Counted from the stretch's first letter, positions 1 through 9,692 are shown. The stretch: 64,000 nucleotides of DNA from Heterostelium multicystogenum (GCA_003667245.1 RCNN01000020.1:28470-92469), one strand, 5' to 3'. Numbers and translations are program-made. The notes: generated by a model from the sequence alone, not told the origin.

Positions 1-83
1 CAGGGGGATATTTGCCAAGCAATTGTCAAGCATTTCATGTACGATGCATGGCCAAGTTAATTCTCTACAGGTTAGTGGCCGCC

Positions 84-262
84 ATGCGCGTAAAAGCATC
101 CAACAGCAAAGCAAAGCCAGCTCCCGCCGTTGAAACCAGCGAATCGATCAACAGCCAATTGCTGCATTCCTCAAGCAGGGCGGCGAAATCCAGCAGATTG
201 CCAAAGGCGTAAGCGGCCAGACTTTCGGCCCGTCCAAGCAGATCACCCTGGGTAAAAAGTAA
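84..262 (+). CDS. Small conserved hypothetical protein, frameshifted
   Basis: This is a short basic protein of about 59 codons. The first frame starts at ATG 84 and reads a Lys/Ala/Pro-rich N-terminus. A one-base deficit near 160 (TTG-GCT read as TTGCT) moves the sensible reading to the next frame, which continues with a helix containing AFLKQGGEIQQIAKG and ends at TAA 260-262. The helix resembles the C-terminal segment of the small RNA-polymerase-binding protein SutA of pseudomonads, but the acidic N-terminus of SutA is absent, so I assign no function. The break looks like a homopolymer error. Confidence 0.5.
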
Positions 263-470
263 GACTCGCGCATTACACCTGGTCCCTATGCGCTTTGCCT
301 TTCAAGGCGCTAGGACTAGAGCCCGCACTACCCTCTGATACACCCCTTTATTACGCCAATCGACGAACGGGCCTCATCTGCGAACCATCGCCGGTATGCT
401 TGCACACGTCTAGATCGGGCATTTGCCTGATATTTCCCGTTACTGCTCCTCGCTTTTCATGGAGTGAAGC

Positions 471-1197
471 ATGCTCAAATCCTGCATTTTCCTGGCCGGT
501 GCCCTGTTGGCCAGCCCCCTCGCCGAAGCGCAGGTTTTCCAGCGTGAATTGGGTGATTTCGACCTGAAATTGGGCACAACACCTAGCCGAAGCATGGCTT
601 AAGGCCTGGTAAAGCCCACCGCCCCCGGGAGCGACTCGTTCCACGGCGGCCTGGACCTGAGCCACGGCAGCGGCCTGTACCTCGGCCAGTTCTCACCGAG
701 CATGGGGATTTTCCCCGACCAGCAACCTGGAAGTCGACTCCTACCTGGGTTTCAAACGCCCCTTCGACCAGACCCTGGGTTATGAACTGGGGATGATTCA
801 CTACAGCTATCCCAAGCTGAGCCCCCTCGACAGCCAGGAGTTCTACGGCGGCCTGACCTTGCTGGGCAATCGCTTCGGCGCCTCCTTCAGCAACGACCCG
901 GACCGGCAGGACAGCACCCTGTTCGCCGACCTCGGCGGCACCAAGCCATTCGGCATCGGCGTCAGCATGAAGTACACCACCCACCAGCTCGGCACCCGGT
1001 CTCGGTGGCCGATGGCAGCTCGATCCGCAGCTTCAGCGACTGGTCGGTACAATTTTCCAGGCCATGGATGGGGCGTCGACCTGAACCTGATCTACAGCGA
1101 CTCCAGCCTCAGCGGCGGCGATTGCTCGGCCTACTCCGGACACAACTCGCAATGCGACGGGCTGTTGACCCTGAAGGCCGAGCGGGCGTTTTATTGA
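471..1197 (+). CDS. TorF-type putative outer-membrane porin, broken by a stop and several frameshifts
   Basis: The start at ATG 471 gives a signal peptide (MLKSCIFLAGALLASPLAEA) and then a beta-rich protein with alternating aromatic and hydrophilic strands, such as LGYELGMIHYSYP and LGGTKPFGIGVSMKYTTH. This matches the TorF family of putative porins (TIGR02001 type, about 230-250 residues). In frame, codon 44 is TAA at 600-602 where CAA would fit. Frameshifts follow near 700-725, 1000 (a short C run) and 1068 (GGGG). The C-terminus ends in an aromatic residue (ERAFY), typical of outer-membrane barrels. It is probably one gene damaged by sequence errors, although the in-frame stop could be real. 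Confidence 0.65.
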
Positions 1198-1263
1198 TGG
1201 GCTGAACTGTCGCTGCCCTGACGGGTTCAGATGCAATACTCTCGTCTGCGCAAGGACTCGCTC

Positions 1264-2131
1264 ATGCTGCGTCGGTTAAAATTTCTGGTGATGTTGCTGA
1301 CCCTCAGCCTGGTGCTTGCCGGCTGCAATCGGGTGGGCCTGGCCTATCGCAATCTGGATGTGATCATCCCCTGGACCCTCAGCGACTACCTGGAAATGAA
1401 CGCCGGGCAGAAGAGCTGGTTCAACGACACACTCAAGGAACACCTGGCCTGGCATTGCACCACACAATTGCCGGGCTACCTGGACTGGCTCGATCGCCTG
1501 CAACAGATGGTCGACACCAACCAGGTGACTGACGCCGCCCTGCAAACCCGTACCGCCGAAGCCAAACAAGCCATTGCCGAGAGCGCCCGGGCGATCACGC
1601 CGTCCGCCGTCGAGCTACTGCAGGGGCTGGACGACCAGCAAGTACAGGATATGGAGCAAGCGTTCGCCAAGGACCTGCGCAAGCGTCAGGACGAATACCT
1701 GAAACCGCTCCTCGAGCAGCAGATCAAGGAACGCGCCGAGCGCATGAATAAGCGCCTCGATGCGTGGCTCGGGCCGTTAAGTGCCAGCCAGCAGAATCGC
1801 GTCACCGCCTGGTCGATCGCCTTGGGTGAGCAGAACCAACAATGGATTGGCAACCGCGCCCACTGGCAAACACTATTTATCGCAGCCGTCAAAGACCGCC
1901 ACAGCAGCGATTTCCCACAGAAGATCGAGCAACTGCTGGTGAACCGCGAAAAGCCTGTGGACGCCGGAATATCGCCAGGCCTACGCCCAGACCGAAGCCG
2001 CTGCCCGCAGCCTGATCGTCGACCTGATGGCGGAAAGCACCGTGCAACAACGCCAAAAGCTGACACAAAAGATCGACAAGGTGCGCAGCGACTTCAAGGC
2101 ACTTAAATGCCTGAAGGCTGGCACCCCATAG
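1264..2131 (+). CDS. DUF6279-type lipoprotein, 3' frameshift
   Basis: ATG 1264 is chosen over an upstream ATG because it gives a lipoprotein signal peptide: MLRRLKFLVMLLTLSLVLAGC with a lipobox (LAGC) at residues 18-21. The mature protein is a helical domain of about 265 residues with charged, amphipathic repeats (KERAERMNKRLDAW), as in the DUF6279 family of proteobacterial lipoproteins. The function is unknown. An extra C near 1964 shifts the frame; the next frame continues sensibly (YAQTEAAARSLIVDLMAES) to TAG 2129-2131. The protein is probably anchored to the outer or inner membrane on its periplasmic face. Confidence 0.78.
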
Positions 2132-2134
2132 TCA

Positions 2135-2525
2135 TCAGGCAATCTGTGGTTTGGAAGCCAGTTCATCAAACGTCGCCGGATCCAGCGCATCCGCCTGCTC
2201 GTCCAGCACCTGACGCGGGTGATTATCACCGGGGATACAGCTGTCGATCAGGCTCAGCAACTGTGAGCCGCGCTGGGTCAATTTGAAGTTCTCACCATTG
2301 CCGCACTCTTCCTCTGACCGCGACTCAATAAAGCCGTGCTTGAACAACAACGCCTCGTAATCCGCCGCGAGCTTTTTAAACTCATCGAGATTACCGATGG
2401 GCTCTCCGGCGGCGGCCCTTTTTAGTCGCTTCTTCCTCGGCGTATTTGCGTGGGGCGAAGCTGGCGCCACCGTTCTGTACCTCATGCAGCAGTCGTTCGA
2501 TCAAATCCCAATCGTAAGTCGTCAT
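2135..2525 (-). CDS. Conserved hypothetical protein, N-terminal frameshift
   Basis: This is a soluble protein of about 128 residues. ATG at 2523-2525 starts an N-terminus (MTTYDWDLIERLLHEVQNG) resembling small winged-helix-like proteins of pseudomonads. A frameshift near 2410-2425, in the GGCGGCGGCC tract, joins this to the second part (GNLDEFKKLAADYEALLFKHGFIE ... HPRQVLDEQADALDP). The gene is convergent with the lipoprotein gene, with only 3 bp between the stop codons. The fold suggests a possible DNA-binding helix array, but no motif decides the function. Confidence 0.65.
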
Positions 2526-2679
2526 CCTGATTCCTCCTGAAGGCACACGAAATAGGCCCTTCAAAGGTGTGACATGCCGGACCCGTCGTCCGTTCAGCCT
2601 AGCGTACGGACGCGATTTCGCTGAACTTTTCAGTGCTCACGGCCCTCAACCGTTCATCACCGCCATGGAGGTCCGAATC

Positions 2680-2955
2680 ATGAAAACCCTGCTGAATATG
2701 GCCGTCGCCGCCACGCTGCTTGCCGCCCTGCCCGCCTGGGCCTGCACGCTCGAAGAAGCCACCGCCAAACGTGAACAACTGGCCAAGGAAGTGACCAAGC
2801 TCACCCAACAGAACCCGGAGAAGGCCAAGGAGATCAACGAAGAATTGCAGAACATGAAGTTGGAAACCGCCAGCGCGGACCTGCCCGACAAGTGCCAACT
2901 GATCGACCAGCGCCTCAAGGAAATGGACGAAGCAGCGGCCAAGGCCAAAAACTGA
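2680..2955 (+). CDS. Small periplasmic helical protein
   Basis: The 91-residue product begins with a signal peptide (MKTLLNMAVAATLLAALPAWA, cleavage after AWA). Two cysteines follow, at the mature start (CTLEEA) and near residue 70 (DKCQLI), and could form a disulphide. The rest is Lys/Glu/Ala-rich and predicted to be coiled-coil. A GGAGG ribosome site lies just upstream of ATG 2680, which decides this start against an in-frame ATG further upstream. It is followed by a strong bidirectional terminator. The function is unknown. Confidence 0.75.
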   Translation: MKTLLNMAVAATLLAALPAWACTLEEATAKREQLAKEVTKLTQQNPEKAKEINEELQNMKLETASADLPDKCQLIDQRLKEMDEAAAKAKN

Positions 2956-2960
2956 GGCGA

Positions 2961-2990
2961 AAAAAAAACCGGACATTGTCCGGTTTTTTT
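2961..2990. terminator. Bidirectional intrinsic terminator
   Basis: The hairpin CCGGACA / TGTCCGG is flanked by eight A on the left and seven T on the right, so it can terminate both the small periplasmic protein gene (+) and the DEAD-box helicase gene (-) that converge on it. Confidence 0.9.
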
Positions 2991-3002
2991 ATGGCTCAAG
3001 CC

Positions 3003-4349
3003 TTACTCGGCAGCCGGTGCTTCCGGCTTGCGGCGCTTCAGAGGCGCCATGCCGTCCTTGCTGACCAACGACAGGTTGTCGGTCTTTGGACGGTTGGCAA
3101 TCTTGCGCTTGGTCGGCGACTTGGCACCGGCCTTCTTCTTGTCGCCCTTGGCGTCGACCTTTTTCTTCTTCACGCCAACGGCCTTGCCCGATGCCTTGAC
3201 CTTCTTCGGCCCGCCGTAGGTGCCTTTGACTTCCTTGATGGTGCGGCGCTCGAACGACTGCTTCAAGTAGCGCTCGATGCTCGACATCAGGTTCCAGTCG
3301 CCATGGCAGATCAGCGAGATCGCCAGGCCATCGTTGCCGGCACGCCCGGTACGACCGATACGGTGTACGTATTCGTCGCCGCTGCGGGGCATATCAAAGT
3401 TGATCACCATGTCCAGGCCATCCACGTCCAGGCCGCGGGCGGCAACGTCGGTGGCGACCAGGATCTTCACGCCGCCTTGCTTGAGGCGGTCGATGGCCAG
3501 CTTGCGGTCCTTCTGGTCTTTCTCACCGTGCAGGACGAACGCCTTGTACTCCTGAGCCACCAGGCGACCGTAGATGCGGTCGGCCATGGCCCGGGTGTTG
3601 GTGAACACGATAGCCTTCTGATAGGTCTCGTTGGCCAGCAACCAGTTTAGGATCTGCTCTTTGTGCACGTTGTGGTCAGCAGTGATGATCTGCTGACGGG
3701 TGGTCGAGTTCAGGTCGCTGACGTTGTTGACCTGCAGGTGCTCAGGGTTGTTCAGGACCTTGGCGACCATGTCGCGCAGGGTCGAACCACCGGTGGTGGC
3801 CGAGAACAGCATGGTCTGCTGGCGGTTGACGCACTCTTGCACCAGGCGCTGCACGTCGTCGGCAAAGCCCATGTCGAGCATGCGGTCGGCTTCGTCGAGC
3901 ACCAGGACTTCAACTTCCTTGAGGTCCAGGTTGCCGGCGTTCAGTTGTTCGATCATCCGGCCCGGGGTGCCGATCAGGATGTCCGGCACCTTGCGCAGCA
4001 TGGCGGCCTGGACCTTGAAGTCTTCGCCGCCGGTGATCAGGCCGGACTTGATGAAAGTGAACTGCGAGAAACGCTCCACTTCCTTCAAGGTCTGCTGGGC
4101 CAGTTCGCGGGTCGGCAGCAGGATCAGGGTCTTGATGCTGACACGGACTTTCGCCGGGCCGATCAGACGGTTAAGGATCGGCAGGACGAAAGCGGCGGTC
4201 TTGCCACTCCCGGTTTGAGCCGTCACCCGCAGGTCACGCCCTTCGAGCGCGAGCGGGATGGCCGCTGCTTGCACAGGCGTTGGCTCGACAAATTTAAGCT
4301 CGGCCACGGCTTTGAGCAGGCGTTCGTGCAGGGCGAATTGGGAAAACAC
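3003..4349 (-). CDS. DEAD-box ATP-dependent RNA helicase
   Basis: The start is a GTG at 4347-4349 that gives VFSQFALHERLL, the usual beginning of this pseudomonad family; an in-frame ATG lies at 4373. All helicase motifs are present in order: the Q motif (F..PTPVQ), motif I (AQTGSGKT), Ia (PTRELAQQ), GG, TPGR, motif II (DEAD, in VLVLDEADRMLD), motif III (SAT), and the C-lobe motifs IV, V (ATDVAARGLD) and VI (HRIGRTGRAG). A basic Lys-rich tail of about 80 residues follows, as in RNA-binding DEAD proteins related to SrmB and RhlE. It probably acts in ribosome assembly or RNA turnover in the cytoplasm. The gene is intact. Confidence 0.92.
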   Translation of the reverse strand: MFSQFALHERLLKAVAELKFVEPTPVQAAAIPLALEGRDLRVTAQTGSGKTAAFVLPILNRLIGPAKVRVSIKTLILLPTRELAQQTLKEVERFSQFTFIKSGLITGGEDFKVQAAMLRKVPDILIGTPGRMIEQLNAGNLDLKEVEVLVLDEADRMLDMGFADDVQRLVQECVNRQQTMLFSATTGGSTLRDMVAKVLNNPEHLQVNNVSDLNSTTRQQIITADHNVHKEQILNWLLANETYQKAIVFTNTRAMADRIYGRLVAQEYKAFVLHGEKDQKDRKLAIDRLKQGGVKILVATDVAARGLDVDGLDMVINFDMPRSGDEYVHRIGRTGRAGNDGLAISLICHGDWNLMSSIERYLKQSFERRTIKEVKGTYGGPKKVKASGKAVGVKKKKVDAKGDKKKAGAKSPTKRKIANRPKTDNLSLVSKDGMAPLKRRKPEAPAAE

Positions 4350-4542
4350 GGGTGCTACCTCGAAGAAATACAAAAAAACAGCTGCATAGGGTAACGGTTT
4401 CGGGCGCCGAGGCCGAGTTTCTTTACGCGAACTGGGTTAATCAGGCGCTTTTTTGTCAGGGGATTTGTCCACAACCACAACTTTGACGTACTTAAATGCT
4501 CTAATCGGCCCGTCACGTCTTACAGAAGAATCGCGTTTACCC

Positions 4543-5841
4543 ATGGATATCAAACAGCTCTGGCTCAACGTCAAAGACCTTTGGGGCACCCTCGACGAAC
4601 ACCCGCTGCTGCATTCCAGCCTCGCGCTGATGGTGTTGCTGGTAGTGGCATTGCTGCTCGGACGAGTGGCCCGCTACCTCATCCTGCACGCCGTCAAGCT
4701 GCTGGGCCGGCAACCCGCGCTGCACTGGCTCAATGACCTGCGGCACAACAAAGTCTTCCATCGCCTGGCACAGATGACGCCGTCACTGGTGATCCAGTTC
4801 GGCCTGTACCTGGTGCCGGACCTGAGCAAGACCGCCACCCTGTTCATCGGCAATGTCGCCCTGGCGTTCACCATTCTGTTCATGGTGCTGGCGATCAGTG
4901 CACTGCTCAACGCCCTGCTGGACATCTATGCCCGCACCGAACACGCCCGCACCCGCTCGATCAAGGGCTACGTGCAGTTGGCGAAGATGGTGCTGTTCGT
5001 GTTTGGCGCCATCATCATCGTCGCCACGTTGATCGACCGCTCGCCACTGCTGCTGCTTTCCGGTCTGGGTGCAATGTCGGCGGTGATTCTGTTGGTCTAC
5101 AAGGACACCCTGCTGTCGTTCGTCGCCAGTGTGCAACTGACCAGCAACGACATGCTGCGGGTCGGCGACTGGATCGAAATGCCCCAGGTCGGCGCCGACG
5201 GTGACGTGGTCGACATCACCCTGCACACCGTCAAAGTGCAGAACTTCGACAAGACCATCGTCTCGATTCCCACCTGGCGCCTGATGTCCGAGTCGTTCAA
5301 GAACTGGCGCGGCATGCAGGCCTCCGGTGGCCGGCGGATCAAGCGCAGCCTGTATATCGACGCCAGCGGCGTGCGTTTCATCCGCGACGACGAAGAGCTG
5401 AAGCTCACCCAGGTACACCTGCTGACCGACTACATGAGCCGCAAGAAGGCCGAGCTCAAGGCCTGGAACGAAGCCCAGGGCAATGTCGCGGCGATGTCCG
5501 CCAACCGCCGACGCATGACCAATATCGGCACCTTCCGCGCGTATGCCCTGGCCTATCTGAAAAGCCATCCGGAGATCCAGCCGAACATGACCTGCATGGT
5601 GCGGCAGATGCAGACCACCGCCCAGGGCATTCCGCTGGAGATCTACTGCTTCACCCGCACCACCGCATGGGCCGACTACGAGCGGATCCAGGGCGATATC
5701 TTCGACTACCTGCTGGCGGTGCTGCCGGAATTTGGTTTGAGCCTGTACCAGCAGCCGAGCGGCGGTGACTTGCGGGCGGGGATGTTACCGGCGGTGCTGG
5801 GGGCCAGTCACCTGCCCCCGGCGGAAAAGGCAGTGATGTAA
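4543..5841 (+). CDS. Mechanosensitive ion channel, YbdG/MscS family
   Basis: This is an inner-membrane protein of 432 residues. ATG 4543 begins MDIKQLWLNVKDLW. At least four to five membrane segments follow (for example LALMVLLVVALLLGRVARYL, and the pore-lining SGLGAMSAVILLVYKDTL near residue 180). After these comes the MscS beta domain (VGDWIEMPQVGADGDVVDITLHTVKV), then a large cytoplasmic C-terminal domain. The insertion and length match the YbdG miniconductance type rather than short MscS. It would relieve turgor on hypo-osmotic shock. The gene is monocistronic, with a terminator immediately downstream. Confidence 0.9.
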   Translation: MDIKQLWLNVKDLWGTLDEHPLLHSSLALMVLLVVALLLGRVARYLILHAVKLLGRQPALHWLNDLRHNKVFHRLAQMTPSLVIQFGLYLVPDLSKTATLFIGNVALAFTILFMVLAISALLNALLDIYARTEHARTRSIKGYVQLAKMVLFVFGAIIIVATLIDRSPLLLLSGLGAMSAVILLVYKDTLLSFVASVQLTSNDMLRVGDWIEMPQVGADGDVVDITLHTVKVQNFDKTIVSIPTWRLMSESFKNWRGMQASGGRRIKRSLYIDASGVRFIRDDEELKLTQVHLLTDYMSRKKAELKAWNEAQGNVAAMSANRRRMTNIGTFRAYALAYLKSHPEIQPNMTCMVRQMQTTAQGIPLEIYCFTRTTAWADYERIQGDIFDYLLAVLPEFGLSLYQQPSGGDLRAGMLPAVLGASHLPPAEKAVM

Positions 5842-5845
5842 CAAC

Positions 5846-5881
5846 AAAAAACGGCACAACCCGAGTTGTGCCGTTTTTTTT
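5846..5881. terminator. Bidirectional intrinsic terminator
   Basis: The stem ACGGCACAAC / GTTGTGCCGT with a short CCGA loop is bordered by an A run on the left and a T run on the right. It separates the convergent channel and ycaC-like genes and can serve both. Confidence 0.9.
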
Positions 5882-5891
5882 GCGTTGGACC

Positions 5892-6536
5892 TTACTTGAC
5901 CTGACGCTGCGGCGCGCCGTGAACCATGGTGTAGGCGTAATCCACGCCCATGCCGTAAGCGCCGCTGTGCTCCTGTACCAGGCCCATCACCGCGTCGTAG
6001 GTTTCCTTGTGAGCCCAGTCACGCTGGTATTCCAACAGCACTTGCTGCCAGGTGACCGGTACCGCGCCCGCCTGAATCATCCGTTGCACCGACATGTCAT
6101 GCGCTTCTTTGCTGGTGCCGCCGGAGGCGTCGGTGACGATGTACACCTCGTAGCCTTCGGCCAGGGCTTCCAGGGCCGGGAAGTTCAGGCACACCTCGGT
6201 CCACAGGGCCGCCATGATCAGCTTCTTGCGCCCGGTGGCCTTCACCGCGGCCACCAGCGCCTTGTCTTCCCAGGAGTTCATCGAGGTGCGCTCGATCGGC
6301 TGCTGGTCCGGGAACACGTCCAGCAGTTCCGGCCAGATGTAGCCGCTGAAGCTCTTGGTCTCAACCGAGGTCAGGATGGTCGGCACGTTGAAGATCCTGG
6401 CGGCCTTGGCCAGCGCCACCGTGTTGTTCTTCAGGGTCTGGCGATCGATCGACTGCACGCCAAAGGCCATCTGCGGCTGGTGGTCGATCAGGATCAGGGT
6501 GGAGTTGGCTGGGTTGAGCAATTCGCGAATAGACAT
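5892..6536 (-). CDS. ycaC: Isochorismatase-family hydrolase, YcaC type
   Basis: The 214-residue protein has the isochorismatase-like cysteine hydrolase fold. It shows the catalytic Asp in LILIDHQPQMAF, a conserved Lys region (RKKLIMAALWTEVCLNF) and the nucleophile Cys in the TEVCL motif. Length and sequence match E. coli YcaC, an octameric hydrolase whose physiological substrate is still uncertain. It is divergent from the LysR gene at 6690, suggesting control by that regulator. The gene is intact. Confidence 0.88.
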   Translation of the reverse strand: MSIRELLNPANSTLILIDHQPQMAFGVQSIDRQTLKNNTVALAKAARIFNVPTILTSVETKSFSGYIWPELLDVFPDQQPIERTSMNSWEDKALVAAVKATGRKKLIMAALWTEVCLNFPALEALAEGYEVYIVTDASGGTSKEAHDMSVQRMIQAGAVPVTWQQVLLEYQRDWAHKETYDAVMGLVQEHSGAYGMGVDYAYTMVHGAPQRQVK

Positions 6537-6659
6537 GGTGACTTCCTTTTAATGGTTTCGATTCGGTAAGGGGTGCGTTCAGCGCCGCTGTGAAGCTTGG
6601 CTGGCGGCTTGGAAGTAACTTTATGGGATGGATAAAATCGAGACAATTACCTAAAATAG

Positions 6660-6674
6660 AGAATCATTGATTCT
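6660..6674. promoter_or_regulatory. Perfect palindrome, candidate LysR operator
   Basis: AGAATCATTGATTCT is a perfect 7-1-7 inverted repeat. It lies 15 bp upstream of the LysR start and about 120 bp upstream of ycaC in an AT-rich divergent promoter region. That position suits autoregulation and control of ycaC. Confidence 0.5.
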
Positions 6675-6689
6675 AAAAAAGGGACAATC

Positions 6690-7596
6690 ATGGACCGTAT
6701 CGAATGCATGCGGGCGTTTGTCGTCACGGTCGGCGAGAACGGCTTCGCGGCCGCCGCGCGAGCCATGGACGTACCGCGCTCAAAAGTCAGCAAACAGATT
6801 CAGGCGCTGGAAGAAGCCATAGGCGTGCAACTGCTTCAGCGCACCACCCGCAGCCTGCATTTGACGGAGGCCGGGGCCGAGTATTTTGAAGCTGCGCGTG
6901 AAGTACTGGCCGCCCTGGACGAGGCCGAACAGCGAGCCAGAGACGGCATCGGGGAGTTACGGGGAGTGTTGCGGGTCAATGCGCCGATGTCGTTCGGGCT
7001 GCATCGCCTGGGGCGGTTGATTCCGCTGTTCCATGAACAGCATCCGCATATCGAACTGCAACTGGTGCTCAGTGACCAGCAGGTGGACCCGGTACGCGGC
7101 GGGTTCGACGTGACCATCCGCATCGCCAGCATGCCCGACTCAACGATGATCGCCCGCCAGTTGGCACCTGCGCCAAGGATCATGGTGGCTGCGCCAGCCT
7201 ACCTGGCACGCGCGGGCATACCGCAGACCCCGCAAGACCTGCGCCACCACCAATGCCTCAATTATGGGTATCTGCAAAGCGGCGTCAGCCTGCAATTGAG
7301 CAAGGGCCAGGAAAACCCAGCGGGTCAACGTTACCGGCCCTCTGCACGCCAACAACGGCGACCTGCTGGCCCAGGCGGCAGAGGCCGGGATGGGCATCGC
7401 GCTGTTGCCGGACTTTATCGTCGAAGACGCCCTGAGCGCTGGGCGCCTGGTGCCGGTGCTCTGCGAATGGCAGGCGCCGGCAATCACCATCAATGCGGTT
7501 TATTCGTCAGCGCGACGCGTGCCGCAAAAGACCCGCGCATTCATTGATTTTTTGCTGACGCAATTGGCGCCGACGACCGCAGGCCCAGCCGGCTGA
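6690..7596 (+). CDS. LysR-family transcriptional regulator, frameshifted
   Basis: The N-terminal winged helix-turn-helix (MDRIECMRAFVVTVGENGFAAAARAMDVPRSKVSKQIQALE) and the LysR substrate-binding domain are clear. An extra A in the AAAA run near 7312-7316 shifts the frame about residue 208; the next frame carries the C-terminal lobe (GDLLAQAAEAGMGIALLPDFIVEDAL) to TGA 7594-7596. It is a single regulator of about 302 residues of the CrgA/DsdC-like LTTR class. It is divergent from ycaC and overlaps convergently by about 56 bp with the 3' end of the EamA transporter gene. Confidence 0.82.
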
Positions 7597-8422
7597 TCCA
7601 CACCGCCCCGAGAATCACCAAGCCGCCCAGCAGCAACCTGCCCAACGGTTCATGCTGATTCCAGATCAGCAAGTTCAGCAAACAACCCCACCGGCACATG
7701 CAGGTTGTTCATCACCGCCAACGTGCCACCGTTGACCATGCACGCGCCCTTGTTCCACCAGTACATACCAGTGCCGTGCTGACCAGACCGAGGAACACCA
7801 AAACGCCCCACTGCAACGGCGCTTCCGGCAGGTAGTTGGCCTTGCCGAACATCAGGAACGCCGGCAACGCCACCGCCAACGCGCCGAGGTAGAAGTAGCC
7901 AAAGCGCCGGTAATGCGGCAGATCACTCGGATGACGGGCCACCAGATGCTTATAAAGCACCTGCCCGGCGGCGTAGGTGAAGTTGGCCAGTTGCAGCAGC
8001 AGGAAGCCCATGAAGAAGTTCGGGGTGATCTGGTCGAAGCGAATCACCGCTGCCCCCGCCACCGCCACCAGTGCGGCCACCAGCGCCCACGGGTTGAAGC
8101 GGCGGTTCAGGGCGTCTTCGATCAGGGTCACGTGCAACGGTGTCAGGATGGTGAACAGCAACACCTCCGGCACCGTCAGTACGCGAAAGCTCAGGTACAG
8201 GCACACGTAGGTCACGCCGAACTGCAGTGCGCCGATCAACAGCATGCCGCGCATGAACGCCGGCTCCACCGAGCGCCAGCGGGTCAGCGGGATAAACACC
8301 AGCCCGGCCAACAGTACACGCACCAGCACCGCGAAATAACTGTCGACGTGACCGGCCAGGTATTCGCCGATCAAGCTGAAGGAAAACGCCTGGATCAGCG
8401 TCACAACAAGTAGATAGCCCAT
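7541..8422 (-). CDS. EamA/DMT-family transporter, 3' frameshifts
   Basis: This is an inner-membrane protein of about 290 residues with ten predicted membrane segments, starting at ATG 8420-8422 (MGYLLVVTLIQAFSFSLIGEYLAG). The reading frame is clean to about 7780, where one G is missing, and shifts again near 7686 (an extra T). The remaining C-terminus (MYWWNKGACMVNGG ... HEPLGRLLLGGLVILGAVWISR) is recognisable down to TGA 7541-7543. The family exports or imports small metabolites, and the substrate is not predictable. Its end overlaps the convergent LysR gene. Confidence 0.8.
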
Positions 8423-8485
8423 GCTCGCCTCATTTTGAATGGGCGCGACATTAGCGGTTTTTCCGCGCGTTACGAAACTCAAGGC

Positions 8486-8521
8486 AAAAAAAACCCGACC
8501 TCGCTAAAAGCGTCAGTCGGG
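8486..8521 (-). terminator. Intrinsic terminator of azoR
   Basis: A CCCGAC / GTCGGG stem with an internal CGCT / AGCG pairing is followed, on the minus strand, by eight T. It lies about 105 bp beyond the azoR stop and inside the upstream region of the EamA gene. Confidence 0.75.
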
Positions 8522-8626
8522 CGGGAGCACTCAGGAGCAAAAAGTGCAAAGGGAGGTTCGATACGCGTACTTGAAGGGTTGCGTGGAGCTATCTAAACAG
8601 CGGGCGATTATCTGACGATTAACATC

Positions 8627-9226
8627 TCACGCCACTTGGGCCAACAACGCCTTGGCCTGGTTCAAACCCTTCTCCTGGAAATCACCGCCCAGGTTCACAC
8701 CCTCGGCATGAATGAACGTGACGTCATGGATGCCGATAAAGCCCATGACCTGACGCAGGTACGGTTCCTGGTGGTCGGTGCTGCCACCGGCGTGAATGCC
8801 GCCGCGGGCGGTCAGCACAAAGGCGCGCTTGTCGGTCAGCAGGCCCTGGGGGCCGGTGGCGGTGTACTTGAAGGTCACACCGGCACGCAGCACATGGTCG
8901 AGCCAGGCTTTGAGGGTGCTGGGAATCGCGAAGTTGTACATCGGCGCGGCCATCACCAACACATCGGCGGCCAGCAACTCATCGGTCAGTTCGTTGGAGC
9001 GGTCCAGGGAGGCCTGCTCAACCGTGCTGCGCTGCTCGGCAGGTTTCATCCAGCCGCCCAACAGATTGGCATCCAGGTGCGGAACCGGGTTGATGGCGAG
9101 GTCTCGTACGGTGATCTGATCAGCCGGATGGGCGACTTTCCATTGGCTGATGAATTGTTGGGTCAGCTGCCGGGAGATTGAGTCCTGCTGACGGGCGCTG
9201 CTTTCGATGATCAGAACACGGGCCAT
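8627..9226 (-). CDS. azoR: FMN-dependent NADH-azoreductase
   Basis: The 199-residue flavodoxin-like protein has the AzoR hallmarks: an N-terminal phosphate-binding loop (IIESSARQQDSISRQL), MAAPMYNFAIPSTLKAWLDHVLRAGVTF for FMN binding, and the TARGG motif. It reduces azo dyes and quinones with NADH and probably protects against quinone or thiol stress. The gene is intact, with its own terminator. Confidence 0.92.
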   Translation of the reverse strand: MARVLIIESSARQQDSISRQLTQQFISQWKVAHPADQITVRDLAINPVPHLDANLLGGWMKPAEQRSTVEQASLDRSNELTDELLAADVLVMAAPMYNFAIPSTLKAWLDHVLRAGVTFKYTATGPQGLLTDKRAFVLTARGGIHAGGSTDHQEPYLRQVMGFIGIHDVTFIHAEGVNLGGDFQEKGLNQAKALLAQVA

Positions 9227-9377
9227 GATTATGTAAGCTCCATCGGTGAATGCTGTAAGGCGATGGAGTGAAGGTTAGACAGGGTCCGTTCGATTAAAAA
9301 GCGTAAAAAACTGCTATAACCCATCTAGAAATTTGTTTATAAGCGGAGTATTGCTGTACGCAAGCTCCGCTTTTGCC

Positions 9378-9692
9378 TTATTTCGGTGCGCAGGTGAGCT
9401 GGATACGCATCTTGATAACGGCACGGTTGAATTTGACCGTGGTATTGGTGGTTTTCCCTGCTGCAACCGTGACCTTGCGCGTACGCGGGGCTTCCGGGCC
9501 GTTGGTAAAGCGTACCTTGCACTCCGCGTCATTGGGGCCGTAGTTGGTGAGTTGGATCGAACTGATAGTGCTGTCGACGTCCGACGCGCTGTAATCGATC
9601 TTCACGCCCTGAATGTCTTTCGTCACATCGGTACTGAATGCAAACGCACTCAACGGCAGCAACGCCAGCAGCACACAACAGAATTTTCTCAT
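9378..9692 (-). CDS. Small secreted protein of unknown function
   Basis: The 104-residue product starts at ATG 9690-9692 with a signal peptide (MRKFCCVLLALLPLSAFA). The mature part is a small beta-rich domain with two conserved cysteines (AECKVRF and QLTCAPK) and a basic TRKVTVAAGKTTNTTVKF stretch. I recall relatives in databases carrying the label 3-phosphoglycerate kinase. The sequence has no kinase feature, so I treat that name as an error. It is divergent from the LysR gene at 9742. Confidence 0.8.
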   Translation of the reverse strand: MRKFCCVLLALLPLSAFAFSTDVTKDIQGVKIDYSASDVDSTISSIQLTNYGPNDAECKVRFTNGPEAPRTRKVTVAAGKTTNTTVKFNRAVIKMRIQLTCAPK

